64,000 bases of DNA from Mesorhizobium sp. BR1-1-16 (GTDB lineage Bacteria; Pseudomonadota; Alphaproteobacteria; Rhizobiales; Kaistiaceae). The notes beneath the pieces were generated by a model, which was not told the origin of the DNA, did not search any database, and saw only the letters and a list, made by a program, of their open reading frames with translations. The translations under genes were made by a program, and so were the position numbers. The stretch covers positions 62,001 through 126,000 of the forward strand of contig NZ_JAIUIE010000003.1 of assembly GCF_020165495.1 (NCBI RefSeq). The letters are read 5' to 3'. Shown here one piece after another: positions 35,849 through 43,778 of the stretch (positions are counted from its first letter, which is position 1; each line of letters begins with the position of its first letter).

Positions 35849-35870
35849 GGGGGAGGTCATTTCCTCCCCC
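35849..35870. terminator. 8-bp hairpin between lepB and the MFS gene
   Basis: GGGGGAGG pairs with CCTCCCCC around loop TCATTT. It has no T-run. It could end lepB transcripts inefficiently or, since GGGGGAGG is also a potential Shine-Dalgarno-like tract, influence the MFS gene that begins at 35884. Confidence 0.45.
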
Positions 35871-35883
35871 GGACATTGTCGTC

Positions 35884-37053
35884 ATGCCGTTGGCGCTCTT
35901 TGCCCTTGCCGTCGCTTCGTTCGGCATCGGCACCACTGAATTCGTGATCATGGGCCTCTTGCCGGAACTGGCGCGAGACCTCTCGGTCACGATCCCACAG
36001 GCCGGCCTCCTGATCACCGGCTACGCGCTCGGCGTCGTGGTTGGCGGCCCGATCATCGCCATCGCGACGACCAGACTGCCGCGCAAGACGACGCTGGTCG
36101 GGCTCACAAGCTTGTTCGTGGTCGGCAACCTGCTCTGCGCCATCGCGCCGAGCTACGCCCTTTTGATGGCAGCGCGCGTCGTCACGGCCTTCGGTCATGG
36201 CGCCTTTTTCGGCATCGGCTCGATCGTCGCCGCACGCCTCGTGCCGCGCCACCAGCGCGCCCGCGCGATGGCGATGCTGTTCGCCGGCGTGACGCTGGCC
36301 AACATCCTCGGCGTTCCCGCCGGCACCGCGCTTGGCCAGGCCTTTGGCTGGCGCTCGACCTTCTGGGTCGTCGTGGTGATCGGCATCGTCTCGGTCGCGG
36401 CCATCGCCGCCTTCGTGCCGAAGACGGGCGAAGGGGAAGCACCGGCAAGCCTTGCAAGCGAATTCCGCGTGTTCCGCAACAGCCAGGTCTGGCTGGCGAT
36501 GGCGATCAGCGTCGTCACCTCGGCCAGCCTCTTTGCGGTGTTCACCTATATCGCGCCAATCCTGCAGACCGTGACCGGCATCTCGCCCGGAGCAACGACG
36601 CTGGTACTGCTTCTGTTCGGCGCCGGCATCACGATCGGCAACCTCGTCGGTGGCCGCCTCGCCGACTGGCGACTGATGGAAACGATCATCGGCGCGCTCG
36701 GCCTGCTCGCAATCGTCATGCTGCAATTCGCGCTGTCGAGCCATCACGCGGCTGCGGCCACGGCCACCGTCTTCATCTGGGGCGTCGTGTTCTTCGCGCT
36801 GATCGCGCCGCTGCAGATGCGCGTCGTCGAATGCGCGTCGGACGCGCCCAATCTCGCATCGACGCTCAATCAGGGCGCCTTCAATCTCGGCAATGCGCTC
36901 GGCGCCTGGATCGGCGGAACGGCGCTGACGCTGGGCGTCAATTACGATCGCCTGCCGATACTCGGCGCCGTGCTCGCAACGCTTGCGCTTGGCATCGCGC
37001 TGCAGTCCTGGCGGATGGGACGTCGGCGACTGGCAACGGTCGCGGCGGAATAG
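35884..37053 (+). CDS. MFS transporter, AraJ/DHA1-type exporter
   Basis: The 389-residue protein has 12 hydrophobic segments and the DHA1 AraJ-type start FGIGTTEFVIMGLLPELA, with GYALGVVVGGPIIA in TM2 and FGHGAFFGIGS near TM4. It is a proton-coupled exporter of the inner membrane; members export sugars, chloramphenicol or purines, and the substrate here is unknown. ATG 35884 was used because the first helix starts directly after it. No strong ribosome site is visible. It ends three bases before the stop of the convergent small membrane gene. Confidence 0.9.
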   Translation: MPLALFALAVASFGIGTTEFVIMGLLPELARDLSVTIPQAGLLITGYALGVVVGGPIIAIATTRLPRKTTLVGLTSLFVVGNLLCAIAPSYALLMAARVVTAFGHGAFFGIGSIVAARLVPRHQRARAMAMLFAGVTLANILGVPAGTALGQAFGWRSTFWVVVVIGIVSVAAIAAFVPKTGEGEAPASLASEFRVFRNSQVWLAMAISVVTSASLFAVFTYIAPILQTVTGISPGATTLVLLLFGAGITIGNLVGGRLADWRLMETIIGALGLLAIVMLQFALSSHHAAAATATVFIWGVVFFALIAPLQMRVVECASDAPNLASTLNQGAFNLGNALGAWIGGTALTLGVNYDRLPILGAVLATLALGIALQSWRMGRRRLATVAAE

Positions 37054-37056
37054 CGC

Positions 37057-37197
37057 TCAGAGCGGCCGGATGAGGTGTGCCGTCTTGTGGACCGCCCCAG
37101 CATCGCCGGCCCAATAGCCGAACGCTGCGCTCGGCAACATGACGCTCAGCCAGATCGCGGCTGCGACGAACCAAGCTTCAGCGCCCAGACGTGTCAT
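37057..37197 (-). CDS. Small (46-residue) single-span membrane protein
   Basis: An ATG at 37197 with GGAG six bases upstream opens 46 codons. The peptide starts MTRLGAEAW and contains one hydrophobic helix (AWFVAAAIWLSVMLPSAAF, residues 8-26) followed by a short polar tail. No family is recognised. It is leftward, like the dienelactone hydrolase upstream, but a strong hairpin separates them. Confidence 0.45.
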   Translation of the reverse strand: MTRLGAEAWFVAAAIWLSVMLPSAAFGYWAGDAGAVHKTAHLIRPL

Positions 37198-37247
37198 GAC
37201 GCAACTCCAACCGATTGGTGCTGTACTGCGATAATGCTGGTGGGGAG

Positions 37248-37277
37248 TGCCGGCTCCGGGAAGGCCCGGACCCGGCA
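37248..37277 (-). terminator. Hairpin after the dienelactone hydrolase gene
   Basis: TGCCGGCTCCGGG and CCCGGACCCGGCA form a 13-bp stem with one mismatch around loop AAGG. On the minus strand no T-run follows, so it would be an imperfect or factor-assisted terminator of the hydrolase gene. Confidence 0.5.
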
Positions 37278-37344
37278 GAAGATGCTCCAGCGTATGCAGC
37301 CCGCGTGCCAATCATGTGACAACGCGGCGCACCAACCGGCCGGA

Positions 37345-38238
37345 TCAGCCGAGATTGGCCTTCAGGAAGTCGATCGTCCGACCCCAGGCCAGATTGGCCG
37401 CTTTTTCGTCGTAGCGAGCAGCCGAAGTGTCGTTGTTGAAGGCGTGATTGACGCCGTCATAGACGAAAACCTGATAGTTGACGCCTGCCGCCTTCAGGGC
37501 AGCCTCATAGTCGGGAATGCCGGCATTGATGCGGTCATCGAGCCCCGCATAATGAAGCAGCAGCTTCGCCTTTATCTTCGGCACATCTGCCGCTTTCGGC
37601 TGCATTCCATAGTAAGCGACGCCCGCGACGAGATCGGGATCGTTCACCGCGAGCTGGTTGACCATGCCACCGCCCCAGCAGAAGCCGACCGCGCCCACCT
37701 TGCCGTTCGAAGCAGGGTTCGATTTCAGATAGGCGACCGCCGCCTTCGCCTCGGCCAGCGCATCGGCCGGTGAGAGCTGGCCAATCATGTCGCGCGCCTT
37801 GTCCTCGTCGGCAGGCGTGCCGCCGGCAGTCGACAGCAGGTCGACGCCAAGCGCAAGGAAGCCGGCCACCGCGAAGCGCCGCGTCACATCCTCGATATGC
37901 GGGTTGAGGCCGCGATTTTCGTGGATGACAAGAACGGCGGGAAGCTTGGTCGACGTATCCTTCGGCCGGGCCAGGAGACCCGCGATGTCCCCCTTGGGAC
38001 CTGGAAAGGTGACTCGCTCCGCAGTGATGCGTGCGTCGTCAGGTGCCACGACGGCCGCTTGCGCCTTGTTGGCGGATAGCAGCGGCACCACGGCGGCGGC
38101 CGCAGCGGAGCTGCCGACGAGTTTCGTCAGCTTGTCCATGAAGCCGCGACGATCAAGCGTCAGATGCGTGTAGTCGTCATAGAGCTTGATCATGTCCTGC
38201 GTGATGACAGGACGCGTCGATGTTTCGTTGACCGCCAC
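37345..38238 (-). CDS. Tat-exported dienelactone hydrolase family protein
   Basis: This 297-residue alpha/beta hydrolase has the DLH triad: nucleophile C187 in GFCWGG, an aspartate at 234/235 in GLDDR, and H265 in NHAF, plus the ENRG motif (about 107-110) of the family. A twin-arginine motif, RRGFMDKL at residues 30-37, precedes a hydrophobic h-region and AQA, so the enzyme is probably exported folded. The roughly 29-residue segment before the RR is unusual. GTG 38238 has AGGAGGAG upstream. Substrate unknown. Confidence 0.88.
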   Translation of the reverse strand: MAVNETSTRPVITQDMIKLYDDYTHLTLDRRGFMDKLTKLVGSSAAAAAVVPLLSANKAQAAVVAPDDARITAERVTFPGPKGDIAGLLARPKDTSTKLPAVLVIHENRGLNPHIEDVTRRFAVAGFLALGVDLLSTAGGTPADEDKARDMIGQLSPADALAEAKAAVAYLKSNPASNGKVGAVGFCWGGGMVNQLAVNDPDLVAGVAYYGMQPKAADVPKIKAKLLLHYAGLDDRINAGIPDYEAALKAAGVNYQVFVYDGVNHAFNNDTSAARYDEKAANLAWGRTIDFLKANLG

Positions 38239-38701
38239 GATTTTCTCCTCCTCTTGCCCTCGCCGAGAATTGGGATCGAGGGCAGAGCTTTCAAGCAGAA
38301 CGAAGCGACCAGACGGCCATATCCGATCACAATTGGTTCAGGCATGGCGCTGCGGCGCCCTTCCCTCCCGGGCAAGCATAGCCAAAGCGATCGCCGCCGC
38401 GAAATCTTCGCCGGACGCCGAAACGCCAGCGGCGACTTCGGCGTCGCTGTCCTTCGCAGACGCATTGCGGCGCTATCGTTGATTTCTGTGACTTTCTACT
38501 GCATGATTTGCAGGCGAGGTCAGACGAAGGACGGACGGAGACTGGACCACTGGTCAAGGGGATTGGTTTCTTGAGGGAACAGGACCACCCCGGCGCAGTC
38601 GGTCACTGGAACGATACCGACATTTTCCACCGACATCTGAGGACCTGACGACGACGGCAGCCGTGCCGCGGCGCCGCGAGAGGAAAGTGAGAGGATCGGC
38701 C
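38239..38701. other. Divergent region between the hydrolase and cold-shock genes
   Basis: This 463-base stretch separates two divergent genes. Near the hydrolase start is a 7-bp inverted repeat, GCCCTCG (38256-38262) with CGAGGGC (38277-38283), loop 14 bases. Further right is a weak -35-like TTGATT at 38479. The last 200 bases would form a long 5' leader for the cold-shock gene, as is usual in cspA-type genes. No convincing gene is present. Confidence 0.6.
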
Positions 38702-38914
38702 ATGCGCCAGACGGGGACCGTCAAGTTTTTCAATGCTTCCAAGGGCTTCGGCTTCATCACGCCGGATGAGGGTGGCAGCGACGTGTTCGTGCACGTCACG
38801 GCTGTCGAGCGTTCCGGGCTGACGGCGCTCAACGACGGAATGCGCGTTTCCTTCGATACCGAGCCGGACAAGCGCGGCAAGGGTCCGAAGGCCGTCGATC
38901 TGCGCCCCGAATAA
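38702..38914 (+). CDS. Cold-shock domain protein (CspA family)
   Basis: The 70-residue protein is a single cold-shock domain with both RNA-binding motifs: RNP1 KGFGFI and RNP2 VFVHV. It begins MRQTGTVKFFNAS. Such proteins bind single-stranded RNA and DNA and act as RNA chaperones or anti-terminators. AGAGGA precedes ATG 38702. A terminator hairpin lies 25 bases after the stop, so it is monocistronic. Confidence 0.95.
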   Translation: MRQTGTVKFFNASKGFGFITPDEGGSDVFVHVTAVERSGLTALNDGMRVSFDTEPDKRGKGPKAVDLRPE

Positions 38915-39265
38915 CGCCGCGTCTTTGCTTTGCTCAAGCGCCTCGGGCCCTGCCCGAGGCTTTTCGTGTTGGGCCCATCCATGCACTCGCGGCCCGGCCG
39001 GTGACGCGGCGCGGGCGTCGGGTTCAACAGTCTTTCGCATGCGCGAGCAAAAGTGATCTCGCCAAGCCGCCCTGCGGCATTATAGTGATGTGTAAGAGAT
39101 TCGCGCTGTTGGGCTTTGTGCCGACAAGGAGTTCGGGGTGAAAGCGAGCCTGCCTCTACCGGCTGGCAGCTTTTCGTCCGGATCGGAAGCTGGACCTCAT
39201 GTCCCGTTTCCGGAGTGTGTGTTCTGAGTGGTGCTGTCCTTTCCGATCAAGCGCGAGGATCGGCT
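38915..39265. other. Gap between the cold-shock and YbjN genes
   Basis: Apart from the terminator at 38940-38964, I see no gene in these 351 bases. An AT-rich TATAGT near 39082 could be the -10 of a promoter for the YbjN gene, with no clear -35 partner. The ribosome site GAGG is just before 39266. Confidence 0.5.
38940..38964 (+). terminator. Terminator of the cold-shock gene
   Basis: GCCTCGGGC and GCCCGAGGC form a perfect 9-bp stem around loop CCT, followed by TTTT. Confidence 0.92.
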
Positions 39266-39769
39266 ATGAGCCTCATCGAATTCGAGACCGAAGACCGGCA
39301 ATCGAACCCCGTCGATACGATCGAGAATATCGCTGCGATCAATGACTGGGCCTTCGAGCGTTCGGGCGACGACGAGATCACGATCTCGATCGGCGGCGGC
39401 TGGTGCGACTACCATGTCTCCTTCTCCTGGATGGAGGATATGGAGGCCGTGCACCTCGCCTGCGCGTTTGACCTCAAGGTGACCGACCCACGCAAGACAG
39501 AGGTGATGCGCCTGCTGTCCCTGGTCAACGAGCAACTCTGGATCGGCCATTTCGATCTCTGGGGCAAGGAAGGCGTCGTGATGTACCGGCAGACGCTCCT
39601 GCTCGCCGGCGGCGCCGAACCGAACAGCGCCCAGGTCGAAGGCCTGCTCGAAAACGCCATCGAGAGCTGCGAACGCTATTATCAGGCGTTCCAGTTCGTG
39701 GTCTGGGCCGGCAAATCCGCTTCGGAAGCGCTCGAAGCGGTCATGTTCGAGACCGTGGGCGAAGCCTGA
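39266..39769 (+). CDS. YbjN domain-containing protein
   Basis: The 167-residue protein is a single YbjN domain: ISIGGGWCDYHVSFSWMEDME, then VMRLLSLVNEQLWIGHFDLW and YYQAFQFVVWAGKSASEALE. It resembles type III secretion chaperones in fold, and in several bacteria YbjN affects motility and stress survival; the partner is unknown. GAGG precedes ATG 39266, eight bases away. A hairpin after the stop separates it from pip. Confidence 0.88.
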   Translation: MSLIEFETEDRQSNPVDTIENIAAINDWAFERSGDDEITISIGGGWCDYHVSFSWMEDMEAVHLACAFDLKVTDPRKTEVMRLLSLVNEQLWIGHFDLWGKEGVVMYRQTLLLAGGAEPNSAQVEGLLENAIESCERYYQAFQFVVWAGKSASEALEAVMFETVGEA

Positions 39770-39807
39770 GGCGATAGCGGGCGGCCGCTGCCAGCAGGAC
39801 GGCCGCT

Positions 39808-39827
39808 CCGCGATGAATGCATCGCGG
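39808..39827. terminator. 8-bp hairpin between YbjN and pip
   Basis: CCGCGATG pairs with CATCGCGG around loop AATG. No T-run follows. It may be an inefficient terminator or protect the 3' end of the YbjN message. Confidence 0.4.
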
Positions 39828-39852
39828 TTCGGACACACCGCGTGAACGAGAC

Positions 39853-40803
39853 ATGACTGGAATACTCTATCCCGAGAGCCTTCCGCTCGAGTCCGGCTTG
39901 TTGCCCGTCGACGGCGGTCATTCGATCTATTGGGAACTCTCGGGCCAAGCGGCGGGAACGGCTGCGCTGTACCTGCATGGCGGTCCCGGCAGCGGCCTCG
40001 GCTCCGGGCGCTATCGGCGGCTGTTCGATCCGGAGCGCTATCGGATCGTCGGAATCGACCAGCGCGGCTGTGGCCGCAGCCGGCCGCTCGCCATCGATGC
40101 GCTCGACCATCTCGCCGACAACACCACGGGCGCGCTGATCGCCGATATCGAGGCGGTCCGTCGTCATCTCGGCATCGAGGCGTGGCTGCTCAGTGGCGTC
40201 TCCTGGGGTGTCACGCTCGCCCTCGCCTATGCCGAGGCCCATCCCGAAAGGGTATCGCGCATGGTGTTCGGCGCGATCACCACAACCAGCCGCGACGAGG
40301 TCGACTGGATCACGGGCGCCATCGGACGGATCTTTCCGGAAGCGTTCGCGCGCTTCGAGCACGATTCTGGCCGGCGCGAGGGCGAGCGGATCATCGAAGC
40401 CTATGCGCGCCGCCTGGCCGGCGATGATGCCGACGACCGAACCGCGGCAGCTCGTGCCTGGAACGCGTGGGAATCGACCCATGTCTCGCTCGACCCCAAC
40501 TGGTCGCCGATCGCCGCTCGCTTCGACGAAGATCAGGCACGTTCCTTCGCAACCCTCGTCGCGCATTATTGGGCGCATGACGGCTTCCTGCGGAACGGCC
40601 GCGAGATCCTGGCCGGCATCGACCGCATCGCGACGATCCCGGCCGTGCTGATCCATGGCCGCCGCGATATCGGCAGCCCCGCGATCACCGCCTATCGGCT
40701 GCACTCACACTGGCCGGCGAGCCGGCTGATCGTCCTGCCGGATGAAGGGCATGGCGGCCCCGCGATGTCCGCCGCCATGCGCCAGGCACTCGACGAGACC
40801 TGA
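39853..40803 (+). CDS. pip: Proline iminopeptidase
   Basis: The 316-residue alpha/beta hydrolase has the peptidase S33 pattern: HGGPGSG oxyanion loop (42-48), DQRGCGRSRP, nucleophile S117 in GVSWGV, and a late HGRRDIGSP followed by DEGHGG for the acid and histidine. It releases N-terminal proline from peptides in the cytoplasm. It is followed after 88 bases by proC, so peptide proline release and proline biosynthesis/recycling genes lie side by side on one strand. ATG 39853 is the family start. Confidence 0.92.
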   Translation: MTGILYPESLPLESGLLPVDGGHSIYWELSGQAAGTAALYLHGGPGSGLGSGRYRRLFDPERYRIVGIDQRGCGRSRPLAIDALDHLADNTTGALIADIEAVRRHLGIEAWLLSGVSWGVTLALAYAEAHPERVSRMVFGAITTTSRDEVDWITGAIGRIFPEAFARFEHDSGRREGERIIEAYARRLAGDDADDRTAAARAWNAWESTHVSLDPNWSPIAARFDEDQARSFATLVAHYWAHDGFLRNGREILAGIDRIATIPAVLIHGRRDIGSPAITAYRLHSHWPASRLIVLPDEGHGGPAMSAAMRQALDET

Positions 40804-40891
40804 CCACCAAAAGGCCGGAGCGCTGTTCCCGTTTCCATCCGGCACGCCGGTGGTCTATGACGCAGCAACAGCATTCCTCTTCGGTGGCCCC

Positions 40892-41716
40892 ATGTCGTTT
40901 TCAGAGCTCACGCCTGCCTCCCCTCTCGTCCTGATCGGCGCCGGCAAGATGGGCGGCGCGCTGCTTGCTGGCTGGCTTGCCGGAGGTCTTGATCCGAAGG
41001 CCGTCATCGTGATCGATCCCGGCCCGCCGCCCGAGACCGCCGAACTAATGGCCCGCCACGGCGTCACCCATCGCACGACACCGCCCGACGGCATCACGGC
41101 GCGCGTGCTGCTCCTCGCCGTCAAGCCGCAGATGATGGGGGCCGCGCTGCCGGCGGTCCGCGCTCTGGTCGGCCCCGGCACCGTTACGGTTTCGATCGCC
41201 GCCGGCACGACTGTCGCAACGATAGAGGAAGCGCTCGGCGGGGCCGTCGTCAGGGCCATGCCGAACACGCCGGCACAGGTCGGCCGCGGCGCGACCGGCC
41301 TTTTCGCGAATGAGGTCACCACGGACGCCGATCGCGTGCTGGTCGAGGCACTGCTCGGCGCGGTCGGAATCACTGGCTGGGTCGAGAGCGAAACGCTGAT
41401 CGACGCCGTCACGGCGATGTCTGGTTCCGGCCCGGCTTATGTTTTCCTCCTCGCCGAGGCATTGACGGAAGCCGGCATCAAGGCCGGCCTGCCGGCCGAA
41501 CTCGCCGCCCGTTTCGCCCGGCAGACCGTCTCAGGTTCGGGCGAATTGCTGCAGCAATCGCCGCTGCCGCCCGAAACGCTGCGCAAGAACGTCACCTCGC
41601 CGAACGGCACCACCGCCGCTGCCCTTCACGTGCTGATGGCCGATGACGGACTGCAGCCGCTGCTTGATCGCGCAGTCGCGGCGGCCAAACAACGCGCCGA
41701 GGAACTGGCGGGCTGA
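40892..41716 (+). CDS. proC: Pyrroline-5-carboxylate reductase
   Basis: This 274-residue enzyme has the NAD(P)-binding motif GAGKMG (16-21), AVKPQMM, MPNTPAQVG and the SGSGPAYVFLLAEAL signature of the dimerisation domain. It reduces pyrroline-5-carboxylate to proline. ATG 40892 was chosen as it sits directly before the Rossmann strand. A TetR gene follows after 52 bases. Confidence 0.95.
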   Translation: MSFSELTPASPLVLIGAGKMGGALLAGWLAGGLDPKAVIVIDPGPPPETAELMARHGVTHRTTPPDGITARVLLLAVKPQMMGAALPAVRALVGPGTVTVSIAAGTTVATIEEALGGAVVRAMPNTPAQVGRGATGLFANEVTTDADRVLVEALLGAVGITGWVESETLIDAVTAMSGSGPAYVFLLAEALTEAGIKAGLPAELAARFARQTVSGSGELLQQSPLPPETLRKNVTSPNGTTAAALHVLMADDGLQPLLDRAVAAAKQRAEELAG

Positions 41717-41768
41717 AACACGCCTCATTCGCCCCATATCTTTCGGAGGGTGATCAGGAGGACATGAC

Positions 41769-42428
41769 ATGCAGCAGACCGTGCCGGAGAACGTCATCGA
41801 CGCCTTCATGGCGCTGCTGGGCGAAAAGCCCTTCGAGGCGATCGATCTCCCCGAGATCGCCGAGCGGGCCGGGCTGACGCTCGGCGCCCTCCGCGAAGCT
41901 GCCGACGGCAAGTTCGCAATCCTCGCCGCCTTCATGCGCCGTATCGACCGCGCGGTGCTCGACGAAGCCGACAAGGCCGGCGAGGACACGCGCCGTGACC
42001 GCCTGTTCGATATCCTGATGCGCCGCTTCGACAAGTTGGTGACTCACAAGCGCGCTGTCGCTCATCTCGCGGCAAGCGCCCGTCGCGACCCGGCGCTGGC
42101 GCTCGGTCTGAATGCTCTGGCGCTGCCATCGGCGCGCTACATGCTGGCGGCCGCCGGTATCGGCACCGACGGACTGCGCGGCTGCGCGCGCACCCAAGGT
42201 CTCGTCACGATGCTGGTGCGCCTGATGCCAACATGGATCGACGACACCGACCCCGACCAGTCACGCACCATGGCGGCGCTCGACAAGGCTCTATCGCGCG
42301 CTGAAGGGTGGGATCACCGCGTTGGCAGGATCGAGAAGGCCGTCTGCCGTATCGGCCGCCGTTTTGAACGCCGCAGGCCTTCGCCTTCGCCGGCAGGAGC
42401 AACCGACACGACCGATGCCGCCGCTTGA
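41769..42428 (+). CDS. TetR/AcrR family transcriptional regulator
   Basis: The 219-residue protein has an N-terminal helix-turn-helix (about 8-50: [27 protein letters not shown]) and a helical ligand-binding C-terminal part. The turn is less typical than in classic TetR proteins. AGGAGG sits seven bases before ATG 41769. The target is unknown; proC and csaA flank it. The C-terminus is basic and serine-rich. Confidence 0.82.
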   Translation: MQQTVPENVIDAFMALLGEKPFEAIDLPEIAERAGLTLGALREAADGKFAILAAFMRRIDRAVLDEADKAGEDTRRDRLFDILMRRFDKLVTHKRAVAHLAASARRDPALALGLNALALPSARYMLAAAGIGTDGLRGCARTQGLVTMLVRLMPTWIDDTDPDQSRTMAALDKALSRAEGWDHRVGRIEKAVCRIGRRFERRRPSPSPAGATDTTDAAA

Positions 42429-42481
42429 CGCGGGCCGCCACGATGCTACCCGTCGCTTCTGGCAACAGGGAGCGACGGCAG

Positions 42482-42847
42482 ATGGCGGCAGACAACGAGG
42501 CAGGCAAGAGCGGAACGATCGACTTCAGTGACTTCCTGAAGGTCGATATCCGCGTCGGGACGATCCTCGAGGCCACGCCATTCCCGGAAGCCCGCAAGCC
42601 CGCCTACAAGCTCCTGATCGATTTCGGCCCGGAGATCGGCCGCAAGAAATCGTCGGCGCAGATCACCAAATACTACACGGTCGATGAACTCGCCGGCCGA
42701 CAGGTACTCGCCGTGGTCAATTTTCCGCCACGCCAGATCGGCCCGTTCATGTCGGAAGTGCTGACGCTCGGCATGCCGGATGAAGAGGGCGCCGTGGTCC
42801 TCACCGCAGTCGAGCGCGGCGTGCCGAATGGCGGCCGCCTTTTCTGA
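42482..42847 (+). CDS. csaA: CsaA-type tRNA-binding protein
   Basis: The 121-residue protein is one OB-fold tRNA-binding domain: [52 protein letters not shown]. CsaA binds tRNA elbows and has been linked to protein export in Bacillus. ATG 42482 is the family start; an open extension upstream is discarded. It is likely co-transcribed with the TetR gene, 53 bases upstream. Confidence 0.9.
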   Translation: MAADNEAGKSGTIDFSDFLKVDIRVGTILEATPFPEARKPAYKLLIDFGPEIGRKKSSAQITKYYTVDELAGRQVLAVVNFPPRQIGPFMSEVLTLGMPDEEGAVVLTAVERGVPNGGRLF

Positions 42848-42932
42848 GCACGCAGTGTTCACAACTGGACAGCTATCGCCGCGGCGGCTTCATCATTAGC
42901 TATGGCTCAGATGTTTTCGATGGAGCCAAGTC

Positions 42933-43760
42933 ATGGCCGATAGTCCTGTCGCTGATTCCGCACTTCCCTTTGCGCTGACCAGGCCTGTTCATGTCGCGTC
43001 GGTCGGCCTCAAGGTGAAGAGCATCCCGACGGTCGCCGATTACTATCGTGCGCTGCTCGGACTGGAGACGATCTCCGAGAAGGACGGGCTGATGGTGCTC
43101 GGTGCCGGCGGCGTACCGCTGCTGGAACTCGCCTCGCTCGCGCCCGGAGCCGCGCTCGACGATCCGCGCAGCGCCGGTCTCTTCCACACGGCCTTCCTCA
43201 TGCCGAGCCGCATGGATCTCGGCCGCTGGGTGTTGCATGCCTCTGAAGAGGGGATCGCGGTCGATGGCATGTCGGATCATCTCGTCAGTGAAGCGTTTTA
43301 CCTGACCGATCCCGAGGGCAACGGCATCGAGATCTATGCCGATCGGGACGAGAAAACCTGGCCGCGTGATGGCTACCGCCTCAAGATGGCGACAGAGCCA
43401 CTGGATGTGAACGCCATCGTCGAGGCGGTCCCGGCCGATGCAGCCCCTTACCAGACCGCGCCCGATCGGCTCCGCATCGGCCATGTCCATCTGCGTGTCG
43501 GCGACGACAAGTTGGCCGAGGCATGGTGGACGTCAGAAGTCGGCCTCGAGGTGGTGACGCATTATCCCGGTGCCAGCTTCCTGGCGTCCGGCGGCTATCA
43601 TCATCACATCGCCGGCAATATCTGGCGGAGCCGCGGCGCCGGAAAGCGCGACGCTTCGCGCGGCGGCCTGGCGCATGTGACGCTTTCGGGCTCTGGCGTC
43701 ACCGCCAACCGCGAACTGGTCGATCCCTGGGGCACCGTGGTGCGCCTCGCCGCCGCCTGA
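42933..43760 (+). CDS. VOC family (glyoxalase/extradiol dioxygenase-type) protein, two modules
   Basis: The 275-residue protein contains two betaalphabetabetabeta modules. Metal-ligand candidates are H15, H-F (LFHTAF), H-L/E near GNGIEIYAD and further residues in GHVHLRV. The pattern resembles catechol 2,3-dioxygenase-like enzymes (CatE type). GGAG sits seven bases before ATG 42933. The substrate is unknown. It converges on the sensor kinase gene, 18 bases away. Confidence 0.88.
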   Translation: MADSPVADSALPFALTRPVHVASVGLKVKSIPTVADYYRALLGLETISEKDGLMVLGAGGVPLLELASLAPGAALDDPRSAGLFHTAFLMPSRMDLGRWVLHASEEGIAVDGMSDHLVSEAFYLTDPEGNGIEIYADRDEKTWPRDGYRLKMATEPLDVNAIVEAVPADAAPYQTAPDRLRIGHVHLRVGDDKLAEAWWTSEVGLEVVTHYPGASFLASGGYHHHIAGNIWRSRGAGKRDASRGGLAHVTLSGSGVTANRELVDPWGTVVRLAAA

Positions 43761-43778
43761 GGCCTAACGGCATCGGCG

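Noticed and set aside
39082-39087. TATAGT as the promoter of the YbjN gene
   Set aside because: No -35 element at the right distance and a long leader; not listed as a promoter.
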